Shown here: positions 1-10,236 of the stretch, piece after piece
Position numbering within the stretch: position 1 is the first letter of the stretch
Layout: every line of letters begins with the position of its first letter
NCBI GenBank assembly: GCA_030844895.1
Contig: CM061228.1
Location: 31,629,651-31,693,650, forward strand
DNA from: Ambrosia x helenae
Taxonomy: Eukaryota > Streptophyta > Magnoliopsida > Asterales > Asteraceae
DNA length: 64,000 nucleotides
Reading direction: 5' to 3'
The notes under the pieces: generated by a model
What the model was told of the DNA's origin: nothing
Database searches by the model: none
Seen by the model: only the letters and a program-made list of their open reading frames with translations
Made by a program: the position numbers and the translations under genes

Positions 1-423
1 AATAATTAATGACTTGCCTATACATGATTAATGAATAACATGAACACTTTGTGTTTTTTTTTCCTGTATGAACAAAACCCCACAAAAAATAATCGCTTTT
101 TTCTCCGTTTTTATATAGCACTATGGTACTCGTTGGAAAGATAATAAAACGCTCGTTAATTTGGTGTAATTTTTTTTAAAAAAAATCTCATATATAAAAG
201 ATATTGACGTTTAAAAATTATGTGATGAAACATGAGAGAGAGAAAATCCAATTTTGTTTTTAAATTATTTTTTTCCTAAAATAACTTAATGACACATGGC
301 ATTTTAAGTGTTATTGAATTTTTTTTATTGGTGCCACATGAGATCCTACATGGCACTCTCAAATGGAAGAATGGCCTCTTTGAGTGGCATGTAAGATATA
401 AGCCTTTGGAATATTAATATATA
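1..423. other. AT-rich sequence, no feature seen
   Basis: The stretch has long A and T runs and no coding ORF, RNA gene or clear repeat boundary that I can support. It ends at the A that precedes the CTAG of the Helitron-like terminus. Confidence 0.5.
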
Positions 424-454
424 CTAGGTGAGATCCTGTGTGGAAACACACGGG
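424..454 (-). mobile_element. Helitron-like 3' terminus (minus strand)
   Basis: Read on the minus strand, an 8-bp stem (454-447 with 442-435, one G-T wobble) closes a 4-nt loop. Eleven bases follow, ending in CTAG and then T. That is the textbook plant Helitron 3' end: a short GC-rich hairpin about 10 nt before CTRR, inserted between A and T. The element body would extend to the right. Its 5' TC end was not identified. The hairpin and CTAG are seen directly; assignment to Helitron is inference from family knowledge. Confidence 0.6.
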
Positions 455-544
455 AGGACCAGGCCAACCCTCATACGTTGTACGCTAACCACTGACGCGT
501 CGGCAGACCAAACCCTGCAAAACACTCGATCTATCGTTAAAAGA

Positions 545-598
545 AAAACTGTATTTTGTAACGTCTGTTCATTTCACAACATCAGTTAATAATACACT
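545..598 (+). repeat. Direct repeat, left copy (partner 2353-2405)
   Basis: The sequence begins AAAAACTGTATTTTGTAA and continues through a GTCTGTTC and TCACAA core. It matches 2353-2405 at roughly 40 of 46 positions in the same orientation. The pair brackets the two small ORFs. A further related GTCTGTTCGTTTC motif occurs near 642. It may be a subterminal repeat of the element that carries the ORFs. Confidence 0.6.
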
Positions 599-1058
599 GA
601 GACAATAGATCGTTTGTTACTAAACAGTTTGTAATTCAACGTCTGTTCGTTTCGCAACTTTGTTCATTACATCAATTAAGCAGGTTTTTTTAAAACACCT
701 GGTTGCAAAAAACTGTTGATTCAAACAGTTACTAATTTAACGGTTTCTTTCAAACAGTTGTTTCATTAACCACCGACTGACCGACACGTCAACTGTGCAA
801 ACGTCTGCTAAGAGAACCGCTGTTTCGCAACGACTATTTATATCTATTAACACTGATCAGATGTTTAATAACTGAAAGGTAACAACCAAGAAACAAAAAC
901 TCTACAGACGGATTAAAAAGCTATAGTCAATATGTAGCGATATATAAAAAACCATATCTAATCAATGTTATACAAAACAAATATAATCAACTTTAAACAT
1001 CACAATACATTATGAATTCCATCTTCATAACATCTGTTTATACATATGAATATACATT

Positions 1059-1094
1059 AGGAATTAATAGACTTAAGCTTAAATTCCTTTGAAG
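1059..1094 (+). repeat. Short direct repeat, copy 1 (partner 1199-1234)
   Basis: A 36-bp sequence with core ACTTAAGCTT is repeated 140 bp downstream with about five differences. Both copies lie just beyond the stop of the minus-strand ORF. Confidence 0.6.
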
Positions 1095-1198
1095 GTACAA
1101 TTCCTTTTGTTCTTGAACTTTAAGCACTTTAGGCATATGAAACTCAATATGCGTTTTAACTCATTGATATGCGATAGATGGTATCCACGGCTAGTTAA

Positions 1199-1234
1199 AG
1201 GAATTAATAAACTTAAGCTTCAATTCCATTGAAG
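1199..1234 (+). repeat. Short direct repeat, copy 2 (partner 1059-1094)
   Basis: Second copy of the 36-bp repeat; it ends 7 bp before the stop codon of the minus-strand 90-codon ORF. Confidence 0.6.
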
Positions 1235-1241
1235 CTTCAAG

Positions 1242-1514
1242 CTATGCGTGTAGATCTTTGAATCTTGCCAAAAGTTCTACATCCTTAATACCAGACTCTA
1301 AGTTGCACAAAAACGACAAATCACGAACAGCAGTTGAAGGCATTGACTTCAAAATCCATTGAACAACATCTCGCTCAAGTGTGCCCGAGTGCAAACGGTC
1401 AAAACAAATCTTCAACTCCCTTGTAGTCTTCAATTCTTGATAGTATTGTCGTGTAATTTGACTAAGAACAAATTCCTTCATTTCATCTTCACGGTTGTCA
1501 CTTAGGGCTGCCAT
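1242..1514 (-). CDS. Small hypothetical protein, 90 aa
   Basis: I do not recognise this ORF. It encodes a 90-residue, mostly helical and charged protein (start MAALSDNRED, end ARFKDLHA) with no signal peptide or membrane segment. The start ATG at 1514 is followed by GC, a good plant context. A TATA-like box lies on the same strand at 1606-1598, about 90 bp upstream. A CAG preceded by a T-rich tract just upstream could be a 3' splice site, so this may be one exon of a longer gene. It is divergent from the 112-aa ORF, 251 bp away. Codon use is not obviously transposon-like. It could be a gene fragment captured by the surrounding Helitron-like element, or chance. Confidence 0.4.
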   Translation of the reverse strand: MAALSDNREDEMKEFVLSQITRQYYQELKTTRELKICFDRLHSGTLERDVVQWILKSMPSTAVRDLSFLCNLESGIKDVELLARFKDLHA

Positions 1515-1597
1515 TAATACAATTGGTGAACACTGAAAATGTAAATGTTAATATATTAATTAAAATCGTTTATGATGAACTTTCGAATGTCTTTAGT

Positions 1598-1606
1598 ATT
1601 TTATAG
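1598..1606 (-). promoter_or_regulatory. TATA-like box for the 90-aa ORF
   Basis: The minus strand reads CTATAAAAT, 84-92 bp upstream of the ATG at 1514. It is paired back-to-back with a plus-strand TATA box at 1722, leaving about 115 bp between them. Confidence 0.4.
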
Positions 1607-1721
1607 ACTGACAACGCGTGAAGATGAAAGGTCATACGGTAGAATATTTGTTATACTTGGGTTAACGTGTGAAACATAAATGCACGAAGACTTTGGAAAA
1701 CGAATAAACGAAATAATATAT

Positions 1722-1730
1722 CTATAAATT
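1722..1730 (+). promoter_or_regulatory. TATA-like box for the 112-aa ORF
   Basis: CTATAAATT lies 36-44 bp upstream of the ATG at 1766. With a usual 25-35 nt offset the transcript would start only a few bases before the ATG, giving a very short leader. Confidence 0.4.
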
Positions 1731-1765
1731 CCACATAGTACATATGCTAACATTCATCTACAAAA

Positions 1766-2104
1766 ATGGCAAATAGATCATACTACCATTTTGCTGATAC
1801 ATCAGATGCTAAGTCTTTATCCAGCGCTTGGTCACTAACAGAAAAGAGAAAAGATGAAAATATTTACAATGAAGTAGAGAGGATCGAAGAAACAATTAAG
1901 GAACAATCCTGGGAAAACATTGCCCTGCTAGATATGGTCTTGCATGAACCAGCAAGTGCTTTAAGAGACAAGATAGAAGACTATTTGACGCAACAACTAC
2001 AAATCGAAAACGACATCAAAAAATCCTTAACGGAATTAAAAGAGGATCTTTCAAGGGAGATATTGAAAAAGAAACAAAGGATTTTTGAAATTTTAATTAA
2101 GTAG
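1766..2104 (+). CDS. Small hypothetical coiled-coil protein, 112 aa
   Basis: I do not recognise this ORF. It encodes 112 residues, starting MANRSYYHFADTSD and ending KKKQRIFEILIK. Residues about 30-110 are highly charged, with Leu/Ile spacing that suggests a helical or coiled-coil domain; the C-terminus is strongly basic. No signal peptide, membrane segment, zinc-binding Cys/His cluster or nuclease motif is visible. The ATG sits in AAAAATGGC, a favourable plant context. A TATA box lies 36-44 bp upstream, followed by an A-rich leader. The partner ORF is divergent (1514-1242). The intact frame and double promoter argue for a real or recently functional gene; lack of homology argues caution. Confidence 0.45.
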   Translation: MANRSYYHFADTSDAKSLSSAWSLTEKRKDENIYNEVERIEETIKEQSWENIALLDMVLHEPASALRDKIEDYLTQQLQIENDIKKSLTELKEDLSREILKKKQRIFEILIK

Positions 2105-2599
2105 TTTTGTATAGTAGATATAATTATTATTATTTACGTTTTAATTTTAAATGTTAAGCTCTGTTTATTAAAAACAACATTATTTATCCCATCGTCTGTT
2201 GTTTTGAGAACATCTTCCTATTACCATCTGTGTATGTTGAAAACAATTAGTTTAAGGTCTGTTTACTAAAAGCCAAAAAAAAAATAAACAAAGCAACTGT
2301 TTTGCTCTGTTTGGTAAAAATCAAATTAAAGAGTCAATCTAGTGTTTAAAATAAAAACTGTATTTTGTAAGGTCTGTTCCATTCACAATGTCAGTTAAAT
2401 CTACACACAAATTAAAGGTCTGTTGAGATAAAACATATCAAAACAAAAAAGAGGATGATCAAATTAAGAGGTAAATATAAAGTTGAAAGAAAAACCGTAT
2501 TTGATAACGTCGTTCAAAAGACGCCGTTAATATAGCAGAATTTTGAAACACTGTTTAAAAAACTGTTGATAACAGATGTAAATTCAAGTGTTAATGTAA
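2105..2599. other. Non-coding, motif-rich flank
   Basis: AT-rich and without ORFs, but carrying repeated GTCTGTT/CTCTGTTT motifs near 2160, 2198, 2256, 2309, 2367 and 2419, plus the right copy of the direct repeat (2353-2405). The sequence stops abruptly at 2600, where copia pol sequence begins after a TCAAG microhomology. Confidence 0.5.
2353..2405 (+). repeat. Direct repeat, right copy (partner 545-598)
   Basis: Same-orientation partner of 545-598. Together they bracket the divergent ORF pair at about 1.8 kb spacing. Confidence 0.6.
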
Positions 2600-3053
2600 T
2601 CAAGTTTGAAAATGTCAATCTTATTGATAATCTCAAGTTTAATCTTCTGAGTGTTTCACAAATGAGTGACAAAGGTTATGGCTCATTTTTCACAAAGAAA
2701 ACTTGTAAGATTATTGGGCCAGAAGTGGTGAAAAAGATTGATACCATTATTGCTGAGAGCAAAGCACAGCTTGTTGCTCATAGAAGTGGCAATGTGTATG
2801 TTGTTGATATGTTAAAGGACAATCCTATGGCAAATGTCTGTCTGTTTTCTGCTGCCTCCACTAAGGAGACAAAATTGTGGCATAGGAGACTGGGTCATAC
2901 CAACCTTAATACTATTAACACACTCTCAAAACAAAGCCTTGTCAGAGGTTTACCATCAAAAGAATTTAAATGTGATGAGCATTGTGTTTCTTGCTTTAAA
3001 GGGAAACAACATAAAAGCTCTTACAAATCCATTGATGAGTCCAAAACTAGTCA
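2600..3053 (+). pseudogene. Duplicated fragment of copia pol (PR end to integrase HHCC)
   Basis: This 454-bp block is collinear with 6449-6902 of copia A, without indels and with three mismatches that I can find. It encodes the segment between protease and integrase, including the His-His-Cys-Cys zinc region (WHRRLGHTN then CVSCFKGKQH). It closely resembles copia A and is more distant from copia B at 21122 onward. It ends two bases before the AATTGG that starts the primer binding region of copia A, so it sits exactly where the 5' LTR should be. It is a dead fragment produced by rearrangement. Confidence 0.85.
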
Positions 3054-3058
3054 ATAAT

Positions 3059-3070
3059 TGGTATCAGAGC
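3059..3070 (+). other. Primer binding site of copia A
   Basis: TGGTATCAGAGC is complementary to the 3' end of plant initiator methionine tRNA, the usual sirevirus primer. The same 12-mer begins at 17753 and 33664. Confidence 0.9.
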
Positions 3071-3220
3071 TTGGTCAATTAAATTCGATCTAACAAATCA
3101 ATTTAATAATCAGCTCACAATTATTGATATCGTTTGTCAGTTTGATTGAAAACAGAGTAATAGTTTAATTCCGTTTCAACCGTTGTTAAACAGACTTTGT
3201 TTTTTTTGAAAAATCAGAGA
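3071..3220 (+). other. Leader of copia A
   Basis: This is the untranslated leader between PBS and the gag ATG. It is about 95% alike to the leader of copia B at 17765-17918, with short indels. No structure was resolved. Confidence 0.5.
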
Positions 3221-6200
3221 ATGGCTTCTATCAATCACGATCCACATAACACTGGCACGAACAACAAGCCACTGATGCTTGTCAGATCGGAATACAATAT
3301 CTGGCAACGTCGGATGAGCCATGTTCTAGCTCAACAAAACACTGGGTGTTGGAAGTCGGTTATCTTCGGACCACATGTTCCGACTGTGCCGAGTACTGAA
3401 GATCCCAAAGTGTTTGAGCCAAAGAAACTTGAAAACTACTCCGACCAGGATTTTCAGAAAATTGAGCTAGATGCTAAGGCCTTCAGTATTGTGGCCATGG
3501 CTCTACCCAATGATATATATGCTGGGTTGTTACACTGTAACAGTGCAAAGGAGTTGTGGGATGCACTGAAAGAGCAGTTTGGTGGGACTGAGGAGGTTAT
3601 TGAAAACAACCGTGAAATACTTAACCAACAATATGAAACATTCAGTCATGTCAAAGGAGAGTCATTAACTCAACAGTTTGAGAGATTTAACTGCTTAATT
3701 AGTGAACTAAAATTGGTTGGTCTTACTTACCCTCATTCAACTTTGAACCATAGGTTTTTAAGATCATTACCAGACAAATGGGACACTATTGCTATTGTTA
3801 TGAGAAACTCAATAGGATTTAAAGACCTATCACTGACCCAACTTCATGGTAAGCTCTTGACCTATGAAAGAGAGCTTAACCAGAAAAAGAAGCTCCAGGA
3901 TTCTGGAAAAGTGTCTGATGACTATGTGTTTGGGAATACAGCACTTTTGGGTCATGATGAGGTGCCTGGAAACACAAAGGATCAGAGTTATGATCATTTT
4001 ATTGACATAACTTCAGGTTTTAACTCAGGTTTTAACTCTGATTCTTATTCACCAAACTATGCTTTCACAGCAAGTGGTGGTGATATACAGGCATCTGACA
4101 ACATATCCTTTGAGTATGATGACCTGAAATACTTTGACCCTGATGATTTGGAAGAAATGGACATTATGCACCAATTGGCCCTTCTCAGTGTAAGAACTAA
4201 TAATTTTTACAAGAAAACTGGGAGAAGGTTTCCAGGGTTGACTGGCAGATCTAAGGTGGGGTTGGATAAATCAAAGATCAAGTGTTATAAATGTCATAGG
4301 TTTGGTCATTTTGCTAGGGAATGTAGGGGTCAACATGGTACACCTATGATAACCTATCCAAATCAAAGACCACAGACCAACACTTATCAGAATTCCTATA
4401 ATACCCTGGACCAAATGTGCAAAACACTGCTCATTTTGCACAGTCCTCAAACACTGTTCCTGTCCAGTATGTCCAAACCACTGTTCCTCAGATTCATTAT
4501 GTGCAAATACCTGTTGCTCAACCACCTGTACAAACGACTGCTGCTCCATCATCTGCTCCTGCAGAGACCAGTCAACAGAGCTTCTTTACACAAGGCTTTG
4601 TTGATTGGAGCAGTCTACCTGATGAGCTAACAGATGAGAATTTTGCACTAGTTGCCAAAGCTGAAAATGAACCAGAAAATTTTTGTTTCATGGCTATGGT
4701 TGATGAGATTGAATCTGAGGAAGTGGTAACTGAATCTGATGTTGTGACTGATGATATTGTTAGTGAAGTTGTTGCAGGTGAAAAACCTGAAGAAGAGGTT
4801 GTGAATCTCTCAGATCCCTGGGGTGCATCTGATGAATGTGAGTGCAAGTGTGATTGTGCTTTGATGGCTGCTGCTAAGGTATCTCCTCAAATTCTTAAAG
4901 AATTGTGTTCTGACAAATGTGTAATAGCATTTGCTAACATCAAAGAGGTGAATGAAAACCTTAGAAAGAGAATTTTGGAAGATGAAGTTAAATTTGAAAA
5001 ACTCACAAAAGATTTGAAAACAAGTTTAACTGCAAAAGAATCTGAAATTAGCAGTCTAAAACATGAAGCAACTATAACCAAAGACCAGCTCCAAACTATG
5101 ATAACAAAATATCAAAGTTGTAAAAGTGAGCTTGAGTCCACCCAAGTTGAATGTAAAAAATGGGTGGAATCATGTAGAGGTTTTGAGATGTTACTCAACA
5201 AACAAACCAAAAGTCATGTGAAGTTTGGCTTTGGTTTTGCAACCACTGCTCCAGCTTTTGAAAACACTGACACAAAGAGTCAAAAGTCTGTTGAGATAGT
5301 ACCAACAAACTTGCAGGGTCAAGAGATTAAAATCACTGAACCAAATGGTAAGAAAATTGTTCTTGAAAAACCAGAAGGTTCCTCATCTTTTGCTGAACTT
5401 GAAAAGTATGAATTTAAACCTACTTGGTCTGATGAGTGTGATACTCTTGAGAATTATAAACCTGTTGATTTTAAAACTCCTGAGGGAAAGACAGCTCCTC
5501 AGGCAAGGGTCATTCCTTTGGCAAAAGTCATTCCCCTGAAAGATTCTCCAGCAGATGCTCAAACATCTGCTGAAAAGAAGACTGAAAAGGGGAAGAAGAA
5601 AGAAAAGACTGTTAACTTGTTTTGTGATTTCTGTGAAAAGAAGAATCATGTCACCAAAAACTGTTTTCTTCTAAAAGCATATGACATCAACAAAGGAACA
5701 AGTGAATGTGATTCCAAAGCCACATGCTCAATATGTGGGAAAAAGAATCATAAGACTAAAGAGTGCTTGTATCTCAAAAATTTTGATGTAAAAATACAAG
5801 AATACAAAGCAAAAACTCTTGCAAACCCTGTGGTTAGTACTCCAAAAGGAAAGCCCAAACAGACCTTCACACCTGCCCAAACATCTGTTACAAAAAGGCT
5901 TGAAACATCTGATTCTAGAGATGTCCAAGTAACAGATGCTCCACCCACAAGCAAATACCCAAGAGGTTATGGTCAACCTCCATGTCACAGTCTGCCACAT
6001 GTTTATGAGGAGCCAAAAAGACCCTCTAAACCAAGAGTGAACAGAAATCCATATGGGTATTATCATCTGTCAGGAAGTGATCAAACAACTGCTGCCCCAA
6101 GTGTTGACATACAAGCACTGGCAAATGGTCAGCAGCAGTTGTGGACCTTAATTCAAAAATTGGTCCAAACCACTGATCACCTTCCAAAACTTGAGTCTGA

Positions 6201-6255
6201 AAGGTCTGAGGACCCATCCAAAGCCAATTTGGCTTTGGACACTCACCAAAACTAA
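3221..6255 (+). pseudogene. gag: Copia A gag, extended, one frameshift
   Basis: Structural polyprotein of about 1,010 codons, far longer than typical copia gag. It starts at ATGGCTTC at 3221. The N-terminal 250 residues are a copia-type gag domain (WDALKEQFGGTEEV region). A first CCHC zinc knuckle (CYKCHRFGHFAREC) is at 4282-4326. A proline/glutamine-rich linker and a Lys/Glu-rich predicted coiled coil (about 4930-5170) follow. Two further knuckles (CDFCEKKNHVTKNC and CSICGKKNHKTKEC) are at 5623-5664 and 5724-5766. A 1-bp deletion in a C run at 4404-4406 (copia B has four Cs) shifts the frame. Nucleic-acid binding and particle assembly are the known roles of the family. It ends at TAA 6253-6255, in frame with pol. 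Confidence 0.85.
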
Positions 6256-6273
6256 TCATTTACTGATGTGCAG
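6251..6273 (+). promoter_or_regulatory. Putative branch point and 3' splice site at the gag-pol junction (A)
   Basis: ACTAAT (6251-6256) contains the gag stop codon and matches the plant branch-point consensus. It is followed 15 bases later by GTGCAG ending at 6273, where the pol frame opens. The arrangement recurs in copia B (with AAG instead of CAG) and copia C. No donor site was identified. Confidence 0.4.
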
Positions 6274-9200
6274 GGAGCTTCTGCTTGTTTAGATAGTCTT
6301 TGGTATGTAGATAGTGGAGGTTCCAGGCACATGACAGGATGTAGAGCCCTACTTCTGGACTTCTTGGCTCATGGAGGGGGTGATATATCCTTTGGTAATG
6401 ATTCTAAAGGTAAGGTGTTGGGTTCAGGGACTGTACAGGCAGGAAAACTCAAGTTTGAAAATGTCAATCTTATTGATAATCTCAAGTTTAATCTTCTGAG
6501 TGTTTCACAAATGAGTGACAAAGGTTATGGCTCATTTTTCACAAAGAAAACTTGTAAGATTATTGGGCCAGAAGTGGTGAAAAAGATTGATACCATTATT
6601 GCTGAGAGCAAAGCACAGCTTGTTGCTCATAGAAGTGGCAATGTGTATGTTGTTTATATGTTAAAGGACAATCCTATGGCAAATGTCTGTCTGTTTTCTG
6701 CTGCCTCCACTAAGGAGACAGAATTGTGGCATAGGAGACTGGGTCATACCAACCTTAATACTATTAACACACTCTCAAAACAAAGCCTTGTCAGAGGTTT
6801 ACCATCAAAAGAATTTAAATGTGATGAGCATTGTGTTTCTTGCTTAAAAGGGAAACAACATAAAAGCTCTTACAAATCCATTGATGAGTCCAAAACTAGT
6901 CAGTGCTTACAACTGTTGCATATGGACTTGTTTGGCCCTGTTAAAATCATGAGTCTAAGAAGAAAAAGATTTTGTCTTGTCATAGTTGATGATTTTTCTA
7001 GGTTTACATGGACTTACTTTTTACACTCTAAAGATGAGACTGCAGGTATATTGAAGGACTTTGTCACCAAGGTTGAAAAGCAGTATGACTTGCCAGTAAA
7101 AGTTTTCAGGAGTGACAATGGAACAGAGTTTAAAAATAAGGAGTTAGATGACTTCTGTGTGTCAAAAGGGATTGTGAGGCAGTTCAGCATCCCAAGAACA
7201 CCAGAACAAAATGGGGTAGTTGAGAGGAAAAATAGAACTCTTATAGAAGCTGCAAGAACTATGCTAGCAGATTCTGGTTTGCCACTGTCCTTTTGGGCAG
7301 AAGCTGTAAACACTGCTTGCTATGTTCAAAACAGAGTTTTGATCAACCCCAGACATCAAAAAACTGCTTATGAAATTTTGTTCAAAATCAAACCATTAAT
7401 CTCATTCTTCAAAATCTTTGGCTGCCCATGTTTCATTTTAAATCTTAAAGATTCCATTTCAAAATTTGCAGCCAAAGTAGACTGTGGTTATTTTCTGGGA
7501 TATTCTTCTACTGCTAAGGCCTACAAAGTGTTTAACACAAGGACTAAGACAATAGAAGAAACCTTGAATGTTAAGTTCAATGAACTTTCATCTCTGAAAA
7601 TCCCTGCAAACCCTGCTGAATTATTTGATTTAGATAAATTCAAATTTGAAGATATCACTATTAAAACTAACAATGCAGGTATTCCATAGTCTCCACAGCA
7701 AGATTACAGAACAGATGTTGTGATTCCCAGTCACTACAAAGTCTATTCTGCATCAGAGGAAGCAGCTGTTCCAAACAATTGTCAAAACTCTGCCACAGCT
7801 GTGTCAACCACTGTTGGCCAGTCCTATCCTCAAACCTCTGCTTCACCCCTCATAACCACTGACCTATCATCTGTTGACAAAAGTCAATCATCTGTTGACA
7901 AAAGTCAGTCAAGTTTCACACCACTTGGACCCATTCCTCCATTACCATTTCAAACATCTGATGGCACTACAGAAGTACCAACAGATGTTACACCAACAGA
8001 GTCACCAAACCTCTGTCCATCACCTCAAAATGCCATTGTTCCATATCAAGGAGATCTTATTTACTTAAGAGCTCATCCACCAGACCAGATCATTGGCAAC
8101 ATCAGAGAGGGTGTGCTCACAAGAAGCCAATCCTCAAATATCTGTCTTTTTGCAGCTTTCTTATCCCTCACACAACCTGTCAAGTACCAAGAGGCACTGA
8201 AAGACAACAGTTGGGTAGAAGCCATGCAAGAAGAACTCCTTCAGTTCAAAAGACAACAAGTATGGGAGCTTGTACCACTTCCTAAGGATGTTTGTCCTAT
8301 AGGAACAAAGTGGGTCTTCAAAAACAAGACTGATGAAAGGGGTATTGTTGTCAAGAATAAAGCCAGGCTTGTGGTTCAAGGCTTCAGACAAGAAGAAGGA
8401 ATAGATTATGATGAGACCTTTGCTCCTGTAGCTAGACTAGAGGCCATCAGACTCTTTTTAGCCTTTGCTGTAAACCACAATATAAAGGTGTATCAGATGG
8501 ACATCAAATGTGCTTTCCTTTACGGCAAAATTCAGGAGGAGGTCTATGTATGTCAGCCACCTGGTTTTGAAGACACATTCCATCCTGACTATGTCTACAA
8601 GCTCAACAAAGCTTTGTATGGACTCAAACAAGCACCAAGGGCCTGGTATGAAACTCTTTCCACATTTCTCTTATCCATTGGCTTCACAAGAGGTAAAATT
8701 GACAAAACTTTATTTCTTAAATGGAAAGGGAAACACTTAATGATTGTTCAAATATATGTGGATGACATCATCTTTGGATCCACATGTAACCAAATGTGTG
8801 AAGAGTTCAGAAAACTCATGACAGCAGAGTTTGAGATGAGTGCCATGGGTGAGCTTCAGTGTTTCCTTGGTCTTCAAGTGAAACAACTGCAAAATGGCAC
8901 ATTCATTCACCAAAACAAATATGTAAAGAACTTATTAACCAGATTTGAGATGAATGATTGTAAGCCATGTAGCACACCCATGAGTACAGTCAAGCTGCTC
9001 ACTATTGATGACAAGGATGAACTGGTTGATCAAACACATTATAGATGTATGATTGGGTCTTTATTGTACCTAACTGCATCTAGGCCAGACATTATGTTTG
9101 CTACCTGTGTCTGTGCCAGATCCCAGGCTTCACCCAGAAAGTCAAACCTTATTGCTGTGAAAAGGATATTCAGATACCTCAAAGGTGCTCCCACACTTGG

Positions 9201-9699
9201 TATCTGGTATCCTGCTAATGGAAACATTGAGCTTTCAGGTTATTCAGATAGTGACTTTGGTGGCTGTCACACCACAAGAAAATCCACTTCAGGAGGGTGC
9301 CAATTTCTAGGGAATGCCTTAGTTTCATGGCAAAGCAAAAAGCAGGCAGCTGTTTCAACTTCAACAGCTGAAGCTGAATACATTGCTGCTGCAAGCTGTA
9401 CAGCCCAACTCATGTGGCTTCAAAATCAACTACTGGATTTTGGGATAACTGCACTTAGGACTCCACTCATGTTGGACAGCCAAGCTGCTGAAAATATCAT
9501 CAAGAATCCAGTCTCTCATTCCACTACCAAGCACATTGACATAAGACATCATTTTGTCAGAGACAGCTATGAAAAAGGTTTGATTTCTTTACACCATGTT
9601 CCAACAGAGGATCAGTTGGCAGATGTGTTAACAAAAGCTTTAGACACATCTACCTTTACAAATCTGATTTCCAGAATTGGCATGTTAAACATGGATTAA
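6256..9699 (+). pseudogene. pol: Copia A pol: PR-IN-RT-RNase H, one stop
   Basis: Ty1/copia pol frame. The order of domains is: aspartic protease with VDSGGSRHMTG near 6310; pre-integrase zinc region (WHRRLGH, then CVSCLKGKQH) near 6727-6858; integrase catalytic core with Asp near 6925 (HMDLFGP), Asp near 7110 (SDNGTEF) and Glu near 7220 (GVVERKN); reverse transcriptase with YVDDIIFG near 8756; RNase H with STAEAEYIAAASC near 9361 and a TKHIDIRHHF tail. A single TAG at 7687-7689 interrupts it between IN and RT, where copia B has CAG. No other break is seen over 1,147 codons. It lies in the same frame as the second part of gag. ORF3 follows after a 537-bp spacer. Confidence 0.92.
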
Positions 9700-10236
9700 A
9701 CAAATAAATTTTTTCAAATAAAATTGTTCAGAAATTAAATATTTTCTTAAAATTGCTGTTTGGTTGAAAAATTTGTTTATAACATCTGATCAGATAAAAC
9801 AACCTCTGTTTCATTCATTTCCACTGTTGGTTGAAAAGTCTGTTTCCAAACATCTGATCAGATAAAACAACTGTTAGTTGAAAAATCTGTTTCAGAACAT
9901 CTGTTCAGATAAAACAACTGTCCACCTATATATATATATATACTATATCAAAAAAAAAAAAAAAAATCCAACGGTTGGATCCATCAGCTGTTTGTATCAG
10001 TTGTTTACCAAAACAGCTGTTCTCCACCAGATGTTACATCCATCAGATGATTGCCACGTCTGCTCATATAAGCAGATGTTTGGCCACATCAGCGGTTTCA
10101 TTGAGCCTATAAAAACCCTGTTTTACCACAACAGATGTTACACTGTCTCATTGTATTCAAAATACTGTAAACCGCCTTCTTCACTCTCAAACCCTTCATC
10201 AATCTTCAATCACTTTCACCTTCGAAATCCATTACA
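9700..10236 (+). other. Pol-ORF3 spacer with microrepeats
   Basis: No gene. Holds about three tandem units (9752-9925) with the 12-bp palindrome ATCTGATCAGAT (9784, 9852; third copy ATCTGTTCAGAT) and TAAAACAACTGTT. A short TA run near 9930-9945 and a run of about 17 A near 9951 follow. Copia B has only one such unit. Confidence 0.7.

Larger units (their letters stand above)
424..2599 (-). mobile_element. Putative Helitron body carrying two small ORFs
   Basis: The segment between the Helitron-like 3' end and the copia fragment is rich in short CTGTT/AACAG motifs at both sides. It contains a divergent ORF pair and holds no RepHel-type coding sequence. If it is a Helitron it is non-autonomous, and its right end is either lost at the 2600 junction or unrecognised. 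The motif richness resembles the background array further right, but I could not align long blocks between them. Confidence 0.3.
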
